Shown here in pieces: positions 45,296-54,599 of a stretch of DNA of 63,172 bases. The stretch spans positions 1-63,172 of the forward strand of contig JAWKUA010000030.1 of NCBI GenBank assembly GCA_041398785.1. Reading direction: 5' to 3'. The notes below the pieces were generated by a model, which ran no database searches, had not been told where the DNA came from, and saw only the letters and a list, made by a program, of their open reading frames with translations. Numbering within the stretch: position 1 is the first letter of the stretch; the number at the start of each line of letters is the position of its first letter. The position numbers and the translations under genes are program-made. Source of the DNA: Planctomycetaceae bacterium. Lineage in GTDB: Bacteria > Planctomycetota > Planctomycetia > Planctomycetales > Planctomycetaceae.

Positions 45296-47413
45296 TCAGA
45301 GGAACTGCCAGTACCAGTCTTCGTAGTCGATGAATGGATCCAGCGGAGTTGGGACATAGGTCCACGGATCCTGATTTTGCTGCTGAGGAACCAGCGGATC
45401 CGGCGGCTGCGTGACCGGCGGCGTATAGCTCATATAGAACTGGTATTCCGACTCCGGTACCTGAGGCGGGGGTACATCGATCGGACTGGTTCCCATCGGG
45501 CCGACTTCATCGGATATGGCTCGCCCGAGCAACCGAAATCGCACAAGCGGAATGGGGCTGCCATCCGGTGTTGTGGAAGCGATGCGAACAAAGTAATGCC
45601 CTGCCGGCAGCAGCACGGCATTCGCGGTGCGCGTGGTTTCGTCCAGGTTCACGATCCGCAGCAGCTCCTCACCGTCTGCATTGAACAGCGTCAGTTGCGT
45701 GGCAACCGGTGACGTCGGAGGCGATACGAATTCCGTCTTCAGCGCGTAACTGACAAGCGTTGTGAGCTGAAGGTCCATTTCCATGTACCGTTCAGAACTC
45801 TCCGCGCTGACGCGCCCGTTCAGGAACTCGAATTGCTGAACTTCTGTGGTTCCAAACGCGGCACTCAGTTCGTAGTTCCCGGTCCGATATCGCGCGGAAT
45901 TTTCAGCTCCGCCGACACGAATGAAGTACCGCCGATCCGAGACGATTCCTGTAACCTGAATCGTGTACAATCCGCCTCCGTTGGCGATCACCTGACTTCG
46001 AAGGACGGTTCCTGCTGCATTCAGCACCTGCAAATCCGGGATCAGCGTCTGCCGCTCAGAAACGCGAACGGTGACGGTCAGCACGCTGGCCCCGACTTCG
46101 GCTCGCGGACTTCTGATTCGATAGAAGTCTGCGTCCGTCTGATCGGAAATTGTCGCGTGGTATTCATAGGCGGTGAATTCGACGCGTCCCGGAATTGTCT
46201 GAAGAGTCGTGGCCGTTCCGAGCGTGTCGTTCAGGTGCAGGTCGTCTTCAAAAACGGGCAGTTGCTGAGACGTCAGCAATTCACCGACTGCGTCCGTCGT
46301 CAGGAAACTCAGATCGCGTTTGGCCTCTGGTCCGATCGCTTCGATACCGACAGTACTCACGCCGTCAAAGACAGCGACCAGCAGGTATCGCCCGGTGGCG
46401 AATTCCGGCGCGGCGCCTTCGACTCGAAGGTAGCAGCGTTTGTCGCCGAGTGTTGGCAGGGAGATGGTGACGTCGCCGCCAGGCTGACTGGCAGTCGCCG
46501 TGGCGATCAGGTTGCCTCCCCGATCGACCACCGTCAGTTTTCCCTGCAGCAGGCTGACGCCATCGGTGATCAGATGCACCGTCACCGGACCGTTGTAGAG
46601 ATCGACGGGATCCAGCCGAAAATAATCAATGTCCGAGTCGGTGGACACGTCGCCGTACCGGACCAGCGGGTAGGTCCCCTCAAAGCTGCCGTCACGCATG
46701 GACGTCGCGCGATTGATTGCATCATTCGGCCGAGCGGCATCTTCGGCGCCAATGCGTTGTCCGTAGAGAGCGACCAGATTCGCGATGTCGTCGGCCGTCG
46801 GCTGCTGCGAGATGGTCGGGTCGTTGTGAGCATACATGACCGACTGCGGATCCAGGCTGTGCTCCAGTCCCAGCACGTGTCCGACTTCGTGCAGCACGAC
46901 AGCACGAAACTGCTGCAGACTTTCCGGCTGAAATTCGGAATTCAGCACGATGTCACCGCCCCAGGTTCCGGCCGTCAGCCCGTCATGAGGCACCGACACC
47001 GCCAGCACTTCGGACGACATCGGAATGGCACCGATCCGGATATCCCCGAACCGGTCGTCGTGCTGGGCCGGACCGGGAACTCCAAACGCCTGGCCCGCGT
47101 CAGACACGCGGCCGACGTTCACGTTGGCGTGCTGAGTCCAGGTCTGGAACGCCTCGAAAATCACGGCGTTCAGTTCCTCGGGGGTACCGACTCCGGCAAA
47201 CGCCGCGTGGAACGAACTCAGCTTCCCGGAGATTTCCGTCCCGTCAGGAGCAACACTGAACGTGACTTCGGTCGGGGCGTCCCATACCTGAGCCGTCAGC
47301 AACTGACGCACCTCCAGAACCTCGGACGCCGACAACGTAGCCATCGGCAGGTGAGCGGTGCGTCGGCGGCGTACCTTTGCGTGGAACAGACTGAGTTTCT
47401 GACGAAGTGCCAT
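45296..47413 (-). CDS. exported matrixin-like metalloprotease with PPC-like domains
   Basis: A protein of 705 aa. The N-terminus has a basic segment and SASEVLEVRQLLTAQ, a LEPR-XLL-type export motif. Residues 45-215 are an M10-type zinc peptidase: HEVGHVLGLEHS gives His175, Glu176, His179 and the third ligand His185, with Met193 in SVMY as Met-turn. The rest contains several beta-sandwich units like bacterial pre-peptidase C-terminal domains (DIDYFRLDPVDLYNGPVTV, DADFYRIRSPRAEVG, YFIRVGGAENSARYRTGNYE). The end is Pro/Gln-rich and finishes WYWQFL. No membrane anchor is seen. Likely a secreted or surface protease. Confidence 0.9.
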   Translation of the reverse strand: MALRQKLSLFHAKVRRRRTAHLPMATLSASEVLEVRQLLTAQVWDAPTEVTFSVAPDGTEISGKLSSFHAAFAGVGTPEELNAVIFEAFQTWTQHANVNVGRVSDAGQAFGVPGPAQHDDRFGDIRIGAIPMSSEVLAVSVPHDGLTAGTWGGDIVLNSEFQPESLQQFRAVVLHEVGHVLGLEHSLDPQSVMYAHNDPTISQQPTADDIANLVALYGQRIGAEDAARPNDAINRATSMRDGSFEGTYPLVRYGDVSTDSDIDYFRLDPVDLYNGPVTVHLITDGVSLLQGKLTVVDRGGNLIATATASQPGGDVTISLPTLGDKRCYLRVEGAAPEFATGRYLLVAVFDGVSTVGIEAIGPEAKRDLSFLTTDAVGELLTSQQLPVFEDDLHLNDTLGTATTLQTIPGRVEFTAYEYHATISDQTDADFYRIRSPRAEVGASVLTVTVRVSERQTLIPDLQVLNAAGTVLRSQVIANGGGLYTIQVTGIVSDRRYFIRVGGAENSARYRTGNYELSAAFGTTEVQQFEFLNGRVSAESSERYMEMDLQLTTLVSYALKTEFVSPPTSPVATQLTLFNADGEELLRIVNLDETTRTANAVLLPAGHYFVRIASTTPDGSPIPLVRFRLLGRAISDEVGPMGTSPIDVPPPQVPESEYQFYMSYTPPVTQPPDPLVPQQQNQDPWTYVPTPLDPFIDYEDWYWQFL

Positions 47414-47924
47414 TTGGCCAAACCTGTGGGAGTAATGGATACGAATGTCTGGAAGCGATTAACTGTGACGCTCAGATGTTTGGCCCGGATGCAATAACAA
47501 CCTCCTCCAGGCAGAGTAGCGAAGTGCATAGCCCCGGCCCGCCTGGAAATTTCGGAAAATCGCAGAATTCTCGGACCGCACGACGCGAAGACGCGAAAAA
47601 CGAGCGATGAAAAGTCTGCCAGGTGGACGGGCGACCGTTCCTGGCCGGGAGTCTCCCCCGTCGGTGCCCGAAACTACGTTCCCGCATTCAGAATGCTGTA
47701 CAAATCTTCCCGAAATGCCGGCCACCGACGACCTGAAGCGCCGCCGATCGGTTGCAGACAGATTCTCGACAGGAACGCCGAGCGGTCCAGCGACTCGGAC
47801 GGTCCGGACGACGCAGGCGCGTAATGCAAATGCCTGAATCGCGTGCGATCAGCGCGGCCGCCGATGGTTCAGACCGGGTGACGTCGTGCTGACATTCGAC
47901 GCCAGCGACCTGTGGGTGACTGCG
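47414..47924. other. intergenic region
   Basis: About 510 nt between two minus-strand genes; no convincing gene. A GGAGGAGG stretch on the minus strand near 47508 has no good frame after it. Confidence 0.45.
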
Positions 47925-48212
47925 TCAGCCGCGGAACATCGTCGCGCGGGCCTGCTGCATTTCGTAGGTCAACTGCATGATGTTGTACGCGGTCAGTTCG
48001 CACAGCAGCTTCGTGACTCTGCCGTGAGTCGCGTCGTCCAGCGTCGGTTCGACTTCCTTCATCAGGTCCAGCAGTCGTGCTTCCTGTTCGCTGATTTCCT
48101 GATCGGAAATCACACCGTCCTGGAACGCTCGCAGGAAACCGTCCAGGTGTTTGGCATAATCGTCGATCAAAGGTTCGTTGGTATCGGGATCGATCCAGCT
48201 TTGACGGGCCAT
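47925..48212 (-). CDS. small conserved hypothetical protein
   Basis: A 95-aa, all-helical, acidic protein (HLDGFLRAFQDGVISDQEIS, EVEPTLDDATHGRVTKLLCE). No signal or TM segment. I recognise no family. It is last in a row of minus-strand genes (TPM, TPM, PspA, AAA ATPase) but separated from the ATPase by 344 nt carrying hairpins, so it may be transcribed separately. Confidence 0.7.
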   Translation of the reverse strand: MARQSWIDPDTNEPLIDDYAKHLDGFLRAFQDGVISDQEISEQEARLLDLMKEVEPTLDDATHGRVTKLLCELTAYNIMQLTYEMQQARATMFRG

Positions 48213-48375
48213 GAGATGACTTTCGTTGAGGTTCTCGAATCGGGTACCACATCCTGCGTTCAGCAGGTTGTGCGGCGAAGCCGTCGGAAATCTGTCTCGT
48301 GCGGACTCGAATCAGAAATCGTTCGCCTGCTACATCAGGGGAGTTCAATCGCGGTTCTTGGCTCGTTCATACTTG

Positions 48376-48397
48376 TTCCCAGGCTCCAGCCTGGGAA
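48376..48397. repeat. perfect hairpin repeat
   Basis: TTCCCAGGCT-CC-AGCCTGGGAA: a 10-bp perfect stem with a 2-nt loop, followed by CTCCTG and not by a T-run. It looks like a dispersed palindrome. Confidence 0.8.
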
Positions 48398-48410
48398 CTC
48401 CTGTCCTCAA

Positions 48411-48467
48411 AGCTCCGCTTTGCCGATGAGCGTTTGGGCGGTCACCCATATTCGGCGAAGCGGAGCT
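48411..48467. repeat. inverted repeat
   Basis: AGCTCCGCTT (48411-48420) pairs with AAGCGGAGCT (48458-48467). The loop holds CCGATGAGCGTTTGGGCGG. Confidence 0.7.
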
Positions 48468-48480
48468 TCGGGGATATGCG

Positions 48481-48502
48481 GTCCCAGACTGGAGTTTGGG
48501 AC
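48481..48502. repeat. imperfect palindrome
   Basis: The stretch from GTCCCAGACTGG to TTTGGGAC forms a near-perfect palindrome with one mismatch pair, the third such element in 130 nt. Confidence 0.6.
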
Positions 48503-48556
48503 CGAGAACCAGACAGGAGTTTGGGATCCAGAACGAACGCGGGTTAAGCGTCAGAC

Positions 48557-50338
48557 TCACAGACTCTCCACAATCTCACGCATCTTCGTCAACTGCTGCT
48601 GCAACTGCGACCGTCCGCCGTCCGATTCCAGAGCTTCCTTCCATTCTGCGTTCAGGAAATCCATCTGTGTACATTCCAGTACGGCGGCCAGCTCCTGCAT
48701 GTCTTTTTCCAGTCCCTGAGCAGACGGGATGAATTCGGACAGAGCCTTTTCCAGATCCGCCTGGTTCACGGCGTTGCGACCATCCAGCAGAGCGACGCGT
48801 CTTGCCGTCAGGACGACGCTCTCGATGTCGGCTCCGCTGAGTTCTTTGTGGCGGTCATCCAGCTTCAGGTCTTTTGCATTCAGATTCACGCTGCTTTTGC
48901 GAGCCATCACCTGGAACATGCTGCGGATTTCGTCTTCGTTGTCCGGGTAGAACAGCGGGATGTGAACTTCGGCCCGGCCCTGGCGTTTCAGATCGATCGG
49001 CAGCAGATCCGGACGGCAGGTCAGCAGCATCCACATGATGCGACCCCTATAGCGAGTGTCGCCCATCTGTTGAGCAATCATCGAAAATATTCGGCCGCTG
49101 GTGCCCGAATCGCCTTCCTGATTGCGGTCTCCCAAAGCCGCGTCGGCTTCGTCGATGATGACGATGACCGGGCCGAGACTTCGCAGCACCGTCAGAACTC
49201 GCTGTAGGTTGCCTTCTGATTCGCCGACGTACTTCGATCGAAAATTTTTCAGCTTCACGCACGGAATCCCAATCGACCCGGCATAGCATTCCGCCAGAAA
49301 CGTCTTTCCCGTGCCGACCGGGCCGCAGATCAGGTAGCCCATCGGGGCCGCGTCTTCGTGACCGTCGCCGATGAGTTTCGCGTCCTGCTTCAGCCGACTG
49401 CACGCCGCTTCGTGGCCGACGACCAGATCGAGTGTGTGTTTCGGTTCGACGAATTCCAGAAAGCCGCCGCACTGCCGCTCGATGGCCACCTTCTTGAGCG
49501 CTCGAAACTGTCGGCTGGTCGCTCCGCCTGTGCGAGCCGTCTGGGACAGCAACTGTTCCAGGCTCAACAGACTCAGGCCGTTTGAGTTGCTGACGAGTTG
49601 AGCGGCCGTCAGTTTTTCATCGTCGCCGCCGGAGCTGACCTTGTCGGAATGAGCATCCACGAAGCGCTGCCGAGCGTCACGATCGGGCATCGGCACTTCG
49701 ATCGTCGTGACGTACGGGCTTTGAGTCAGCCGCTCATTCACTTCGGACAGACTTTCGCACACCAGGCAAAAGGCCATGTTCACTCGGCGGATGTACGGGT
49801 TGCGAGCCCAGTCCAGAAACCGCACGACTCGCGACGCGATCGTCCCGGAAATCTGCATCGGATCCCCGGGAGGCACGAGATACTGACCGAAGTCAAACAC
49901 CACCGCCAGACGTCTGCGTTTCGCCGAATCGGATTCGATCAGGTAACGCTCGATCATCTGATCCAGCGTCAGCAGGATGTCGTCCGGTTTGCGAGACCAG
50001 TTGCTGTAATGCCCGAACAGCCCGGTCAGTTCCCGCATCATGGTCTGGTGGCGGTCAGAGTTTCTTCCCGCCAGCGCCTGCAGACCTTTGCTCAGGTTAT
50101 GCTGCAGGACAATGTCCCAGCGGCCAAACAGATATTCTCCCAGAAACGACGTCAGACTCAGGAATTCGGTCTTGCCGTCGTTTTCGCACGGAACCAGATC
50201 GTGGACGTTTCCGTGCAGGACGAAAAAGCACGAGTTGCCGGAAAAATACTGTTCCGCGATTTCTCGTGCCCAGGCCGGGTACCAGTCCGGCAGGTCCGCG
50301 GAAGGCGAGAGTGCTGCGGGTTGCGAGGGATCGGTCAT
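48557..50338 (-). CDS. AAA ATPase
   Basis: A protein of 593 aa. Residues 15-290 form an N-terminal ATPase-like domain lacking a Walker A (CFFVLHGNVHDLV, RLAVVFDFGQYLVPPGD). Residues 305-540 form a full AAA module: Walker A GPVGTGKT at 339-346, a pore-like KYVGESEGN, Walker B VIVIIDEAD at 391-399, a sensor region (MLLTCRPDLLP) and an alpha-helical lid (LSGADIESVVLTARR). A helical tail follows. It is 53 nt downstream of the PspA gene, so they are likely cotranscribed. PspA-family proteins work with AAA ATPases in membrane stress (PspF, Vps4 in the ESCRT-III analogy), which suggests remodelling of PspA assemblies; this is inference. Confidence 0.88.
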   Translation of the reverse strand: MTDPSQPAALSPSADLPDWYPAWAREIAEQYFSGNSCFFVLHGNVHDLVPCENDGKTEFLSLTSFLGEYLFGRWDIVLQHNLSKGLQALAGRNSDRHQTMMRELTGLFGHYSNWSRKPDDILLTLDQMIERYLIESDSAKRRRLAVVFDFGQYLVPPGDPMQISGTIASRVVRFLDWARNPYIRRVNMAFCLVCESLSEVNERLTQSPYVTTIEVPMPDRDARQRFVDAHSDKVSSGGDDEKLTAAQLVSNSNGLSLLSLEQLLSQTARTGGATSRQFRALKKVAIERQCGGFLEFVEPKHTLDLVVGHEAACSRLKQDAKLIGDGHEDAAPMGYLICGPVGTGKTFLAECYAGSIGIPCVKLKNFRSKYVGESEGNLQRVLTVLRSLGPVIVIIDEADAALGDRNQEGDSGTSGRIFSMIAQQMGDTRYRGRIMWMLLTCRPDLLPIDLKRQGRAEVHIPLFYPDNEDEIRSMFQVMARKSSVNLNAKDLKLDDRHKELSGADIESVVLTARRVALLDGRNAVNQADLEKALSEFIPSAQGLEKDMQELAAVLECTQMDFLNAEWKEALESDGGRSQLQQQLTKMREIVESL

Positions 50339-50391
50339 TGGTTTTTCAGTACAACGGCCTTCCTGGGTCGTCGAATTCGGTACGACGGCAC

Positions 50392-51141
50392 TTAGTTCAC
50401 TTCCGTTTGCCTCTGAGCCGGCCCCAGATCCTTGGATTCTTCGCCGACGTTTGCGGTTTGCGGCGTGATCAGGCCCATGTCCATTTCGAACTGCTTCAGC
50501 GCGTCTTCGGCCAGAGCGGATTCCATGGCGGCTTCGCGTTCGATTTCCGCGATGCCCTCGTCCGACAGGTCGGCCGCGACGCGTGCCTTGGCGCGGTTTT
50601 TGTCGATCTTGTCCTGCAGCACGGATTCGATCTGACCCAGGTCGGTGGTGACGTCGAAATTGAAACTGGTTGCCAGATCGGCGAGTTCCGCTTCGGCGCG
50701 GCTGAGTTTCAGTTCTGCGTCGTACTTCTTGATCTTGTCCTTGATCTCCTGCACTTTCTTCGTGGCGTTTTTGATCTTGCGGACGTTGTTGTCATACGCC
50801 TTTTCGTGCATCTCAAGCTGCGTCACGTTTTCGGCCATTTCGTTTTTGGCCTTTTGCAGTTCCAGAGCAAACTTTGAAGCCGTTTCGCGGTCACCGGCCT
50901 GCAGGTAGGCTTTGACCTTGGCTTCCAGTTGAGCCACGTGCTTCTTGTCGCCGTCCACCTGGCGGGCGACACGTTCCACAAGTGCCCGATACTGAGCCAG
51001 ACCGTCCTTGCCGGATTTCAGCTGTTCGATGGCCTGATCGTACTCGTACTGCATCTGCGCGATCGGATCTGCCGTCCAGAAGAAGTTGGCCAGCTTGTTG
51101 AACTGAGCCGCGATGGACCGCCAGATTTTGCCAATGATCAT
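50392..51141 (-). CDS. PspA/IM30 family protein
   Basis: A 249-aa, almost wholly helical protein: an amphipathic N-terminal helix (KIWRSIAAQFNKLANFF), then DPIAQMQYEYDQAIEQLK typical of PspA/IM30, and long coiled coil to about 190. The start ATG 51141 has AGGAAG six bases upstream; the frame above it is spurious. Members bind stressed inner membranes and form ESCRT-III-like assemblies. The AAA ATPase gene follows, and two TPM-domain genes lie upstream on the same strand. Confidence 0.9.
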   Translation of the reverse strand: MIIGKIWRSIAAQFNKLANFFWTADPIAQMQYEYDQAIEQLKSGKDGLAQYRALVERVARQVDGDKKHVAQLEAKVKAYLQAGDRETASKFALELQKAKNEMAENVTQLEMHEKAYDNNVRKIKNATKKVQEIKDKIKKYDAELKLSRAEAELADLATSFNFDVTTDLGQIESVLQDKIDKNRAKARVAADLSDEGIAEIEREAAMESALAEDALKQFEMDMGLITPQTANVGEESKDLGPAQRQTEVN

Positions 51142-51438
51142 GATGAACTTCCTGATCGAGGATTTCTGAGAATGCCGGATGCGCGAACCGGCGGACTCCG
51201 GCCAGCCGAACAGCCAACGACAGAGTTTCAGCGACGGATCAACGAAATTTGGGCGTGATCGTACTGCTGGAGCGGATGGGTCACAACCGACGCGACGTTC
51301 CCCACACTGCGGTGTTCCGAACTCCCGACGGACAGAACAACTACCGCTATGCGTGGTCACGTCGGGTGCCGGCATGTGACAGCCAGCAGCGGTGCCAATG
51401 TCGCAGGAAACGGCTTTGCGGTGACCAGAGAACTCGCA

Positions 51439-52113
51439 TCAGTCGATCAGCACCAGTGCATCGGCCAGCTCGTTCACGTCGTCATCAGTGCGGGGGATTT
51501 TTTCGGCGAGTTGAACGGCTGCTGCGCTGACAACCTGGCAAATTGCGTCGGTCGGATGTTCACGGCGCAACAGTTCAGTGAGCTGTCGACAAAGGTCGTC
51601 CAGAAACGGCTGTCCCAGTGTGTCGACAACGTTTTTGTCGCCAAGCACCGCTGCCCTGTGTTCCCACAGCGAAATGTAGATCAGGATTCCGGTCGCACCC
51701 GCCGTGTGGTGAACGCGACGGTCAAAGAACAACTGCCGGGCTCGCAGATTGACTTCTTCCTGAATATGCCGGCGAGGTGTGAACAGCCTTCGCAGCCAGC
51801 CGATGTGGCTGGCGGCGATGACACCGGCCACGAACGAGGCCACCATGACAACAATCAGAATGGCGGTCTGAGCTGTCGTGGACAGACCACCCCAGCGACC
51901 GGTGTCGATCGTGCGCGGCATCATCCACCAGTACGCAATCGCGGAAACGATAGCCAGCCAGAGGCCCGCAATGTCCTCCGCTCGGTCGTACCGTCCGGAC
52001 GCAGACGCAACGACCGGAACAATCTCGCACGCGGTTTTGGACTCAGCGGACGTCACACACGCAGCCACCTGAGCCCGCTGTTCGGCAGAAAAGAATTCCG
52101 ACGCGGATTGCAT
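51439..52113 (-). CDS. TPM-domain integral membrane protein
   Basis: A protein of 224 aa from ATG 52113 (GAGG upstream). The N-terminal part resembles TPM domains (FFSAEQRAQVAACVTSAESK, CEIVPVVASASGRYD), followed by two TM helices (LWLAIVSAIAYWWMM and ILIVVMVASFVAGVIAA) and a cytoplasmic part with RRVHHTAGATGILIYISLWE and RAAVLGD as in the TPM C-terminal segment. It begins 11 nt after the first TPM gene, so they form an operon. Confidence 0.85.
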   Translation of the reverse strand: MQSASEFFSAEQRAQVAACVTSAESKTACEIVPVVASASGRYDRAEDIAGLWLAIVSAIAYWWMMPRTIDTGRWGGLSTTAQTAILIVVMVASFVAGVIAASHIGWLRRLFTPRRHIQEEVNLRARQLFFDRRVHHTAGATGILIYISLWEHRAAVLGDKNVVDTLGQPFLDDLCRQLTELLRREHPTDAICQVVSAAAVQLAEKIPRTDDDVNELADALVLID

Positions 52114-52124
52114 AACGTTTAACC

Positions 52125-52949
52125 TCACCAGGAACCGCTCGCCCCGCCACCTCCGGAGAATCCGCCACCGAACGATCCGCCGCCGAACCCGCCGCTGCTG
52201 CTGCCGCCGCGACTGCGCAACGCGTGATACAGGACGGTTCCGACAACGGTGAACACAACGCCCCAAAACACCCAGGCCCAGCCGCTGGAACCTCGCCGGT
52301 AAAGCGACACGGCCGTAAAGATCGCCAGTCCGACAAACACGGCCATCAGGACATAATGCGACGCCGGGCGCGGGCGACTCGGAAGTTCCAGCTTGCGAGC
52401 CATCTTGTCCAGCGCTTCGACTCCGGCCACGATGCCGCCGGAGTAGTCGCCTGCGCGGAACTGCGGAATGATGTACTCATCCATGATCCGCTGGCAGGTG
52501 TCGTTCTCCGACAGATCCCAGCCGGCTCCCAATTCGATCCGTGCCCGGCGGTCGCCTTTGGAAACCAGCAGCAGGATTCCAGTATTCCAGTTCCGGCCAT
52601 TCAGCGTCGCATGGCCGATCTGCCACTTATTGAACAGAACGGCAGCGAATGCTTCGATCGACATGTTCGCTCCCCCGTGCTGACCCATCGATTCAATTGT
52701 GACAACAAGGATCGGTGTGGCCTTGTCGCTCAGCAGTTGTTGGCAGACCTTGCGGATTTTCGCTTCGGAGGACTCAGCGATCAGGTCGGCGTGGTCGCTG
52801 ATGAATTCCCGGTCGCCCGGTGGCTGCAGGTCGAACTCCTGTGCCGCGGCGCTGCCGAAGCAACATACGGCCATCGCGGCAGGAAGAAACAGCCAGGCTC
52901 GCACCCGGCGTGCCGGAAACAGCCAACGTTCGATGCCGCTGGTCTGCAT
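52125..52949 (-). CDS. TPM-domain (YgcG-like) protein with Gly-rich tail
   Basis: A protein of about 274 aa from ATG 52949, just before a signal peptide (AWLFLPAAMAVCCFGSAAAQ); a GTG at 53018 would add 23 residues. TPM domain at 35-170: FISDHADLIAES, ATPILVVTIESM, NWNTGILLLVSKGDRRARIE, ELGAGWDLSENDTCQRIMDE. Two TM helices follow, and the protein ends in GGGFSGGGGASGSW, the family-typical Gly/Ser tail. TPM proteins are linked to envelope integrity and photosystem repair. It is the first gene of the TPM-TPM pair. Confidence 0.92.
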   Translation of the reverse strand: MQTSGIERWLFPARRVRAWLFLPAAMAVCCFGSAAAQEFDLQPPGDREFISDHADLIAESSEAKIRKVCQQLLSDKATPILVVTIESMGQHGGANMSIEAFAAVLFNKWQIGHATLNGRNWNTGILLLVSKGDRRARIELGAGWDLSENDTCQRIMDEYIIPQFRAGDYSGGIVAGVEALDKMARKLELPSRPRPASHYVLMAVFVGLAIFTAVSLYRRGSSGWAWVFWGVVFTVVGTVLYHALRSRGGSSSGGFGGGSFGGGFSGGGGASGSW

Positions 52950-53183
52950 TCCACCAGATGCAGCTTCCGGGCAGCGGGCAGGCGTTGTTTGTCGAAACTC
53001 GATCGGGTCCAGTGTCACGCTATCTGTCCTGTTTGCGGATAGACTCGCCGCAGACGGGATTCCGGACCGCGATCTGCCTGAACTGCAGGCATCCGTCGGC
53101 CGGAATCGCCGTCACCCGTTCCTTCGCAGTGTGCATGATGACCTTTCCGACGCTGCCGCGAAACGGTGCGGTCACCGGTTCGG

Positions 53184-54599
53184 CTATTGATCCAGCGGCA
53201 GACCGCTGGGGACGGAATCGGGAATCGTGGCGTTCAGTCGTTCCTGCAGGTTCGGAGCCGTCAGCGACTGAAGGAAGCTGACCAGGTCGCGGACGTCACG
53301 GTTCGAGAGGTAGCCCGGCAATTTGCGGTAATCGATGTTCGACAGCATTTCGATCTGATTCCACAGCGAATACGTCGACTGGATTTCCAACTGATCGAGA
53401 TGTTCCGCCGGGTTGTAAAGGATCACAGAAATCAGCGGGAACGAATGGTGCCGAATCACGCTTTGCAAATCGCGATACGCTCCGTTGTGCGTGTACGGTC
53501 CCGTCACTTCACAGTTCCGCAGCGGCGGAGTCCGGAAGCGGAAGTAATCGCGCCGCAGACCGGTTTCGCGGCCCCGGCCGTGATCCAGCGGAGCCTCAGC
53601 CCCTTTTCCCGGACCAAGCTGAGGAACGCCGATGTTGTAGTGCTGCTGGTCAGTCATCAGCGAACCGGCATGGCAGCGCGAACAGTTCGCTCGACCGTAG
53701 AACAGCAGGGCTCCGCGCTTTTGGGCGGCCGTCAGCGCCCGGTTGTCTCCGTTCAGGTAACGATCCCACGGGCTGTCAGAAAATGTGTAGGCTTCCGCTT
53801 CGAACGCACCAATCGCTTTCGCCGCGTGTTCAAATCCCAGGTCCTGAGGATCAACACCCGGATACGCGGCGGAAAACAGGTCCTGGTATCCGGGAATCGC
53901 CAGCAGTCTGGCCATCAGAGCATCCCACATCGCCGGCAGGTCAGCGTCATCGATAAGGGCGATCTCGTTGACTTCACCCGTGAACCCGACGTCTCCGGCG
54001 TTGCCCCGCATTTCATCCCGGGACGTCACGGGAAACATGGCCTGCACGGCCAGCACATTTGGAAGCCCGGGAGGAAGATTGCCGCCGGCCGGACTGACGA
54101 AGCCGCTGTCCGTCTTCAGAACACGGCTGTCCCAGAACTGCGAAGTCCACTCGCCGGAACCGCGATTGAAGATCTCCGGAGCATTCCGCGGCACGAAATT
54201 GCGACCGTCGCCGATCTGACGGTTCGGCCCCAGTGCGCCGGCCACGACGGCGGCCGTCCCGATCGGCACCGACAGCGCGTCGCCGGTAGCCAGTGTCGGG
54301 TGATGGCATGTCGCGCAGGCTGTGTCACGATTGCCGCTCAGTTCCCAGTCGAAGAACAGTGCCTGACCCAGCGCCACCTGCGCCGGATCCTGCGCGGGTC
54401 CGGGATCAAGCGGACCAACGTCCTGCCGCTGCAGCAGTCGCCGCAACTGCTGATCGACTGTCGGACGGCGCTTGGACTTACCGGCGGCCTGCGATTCGGC
54501 AGCCTGACCTGCAACCAGGACGACGGCGATCACGGCCAGGCAACACCGTTTCGCAGTGCCACGCCAGGACGCGAGACTTCTGCAAAGTTTGAACACCAT
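53184..54599 (-). CDS. di-heme cytochrome c peroxidase family protein
   Basis: A protein of 471 aa from ATG 54599, chosen because GGGAAGG lies about 9 nt upstream, with a signal peptide (KRCCLAVIAVVLVAGQAAES). Two c-type haem motifs: CATCH at 95-99 and CSRCH at 306-310, with the CCP/MauG pattern between (ALFFDWELSGNRDTAC, GRNFVPRNAPEIFNRG, FWDSRV) and the C-terminal TPPLRNCEVTGPYTHNGAY. It would reduce peroxide or oxidise a partner protein in the periplasm. No partner gene is adjacent. Confidence 0.92.
   Translation of the reverse strand: MVFKLCRSLASWRGTAKRCCLAVIAVVLVAGQAAESQAAGKSKRRPTVDQQLRRLLQRQDVGPLDPGPAQDPAQVALGQALFFDWELSGNRDTACATCHHPTLATGDALSVPIGTAAVVAGALGPNRQIGDGRNFVPRNAPEIFNRGSGEWTSQFWDSRVLKTDSGFVSPAGGNLPPGLPNVLAVQAMFPVTSRDEMRGNAGDVGFTGEVNEIALIDDADLPAMWDALMARLLAIPGYQDLFSAAYPGVDPQDLGFEHAAKAIGAFEAEAYTFSDSPWDRYLNGDNRALTAAQKRGALLFYGRANCSRCHAGSLMTDQQHYNIGVPQLGPGKGAEAPLDHGRGRETGLRRDYFRFRTPPLRNCEVTGPYTHNGAYRDLQSVIRHHSFPLISVILYNPAEHLDQLEIQSTYSLWNQIEMLSNIDYRKLPGYLSNRDVRDLVSFLQSLTAPNLQERLNATIPDSVPSGLPLDQ

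Larger units (their letters stand above)
48213..48556. other. gene-free stretch with hairpins
   Basis: No gene. It holds three inverted repeats (48376-48397, 48411-48467, 48481-48502) and repeated GGAGTTTGGGA units near 48491 and 48518. Confidence 0.6.

Noticed and set aside
45833..47497. 554-codon plus-strand open frame
   Set aside because: Antisense to the matrixin-like protease, which has a complete zinc motif.
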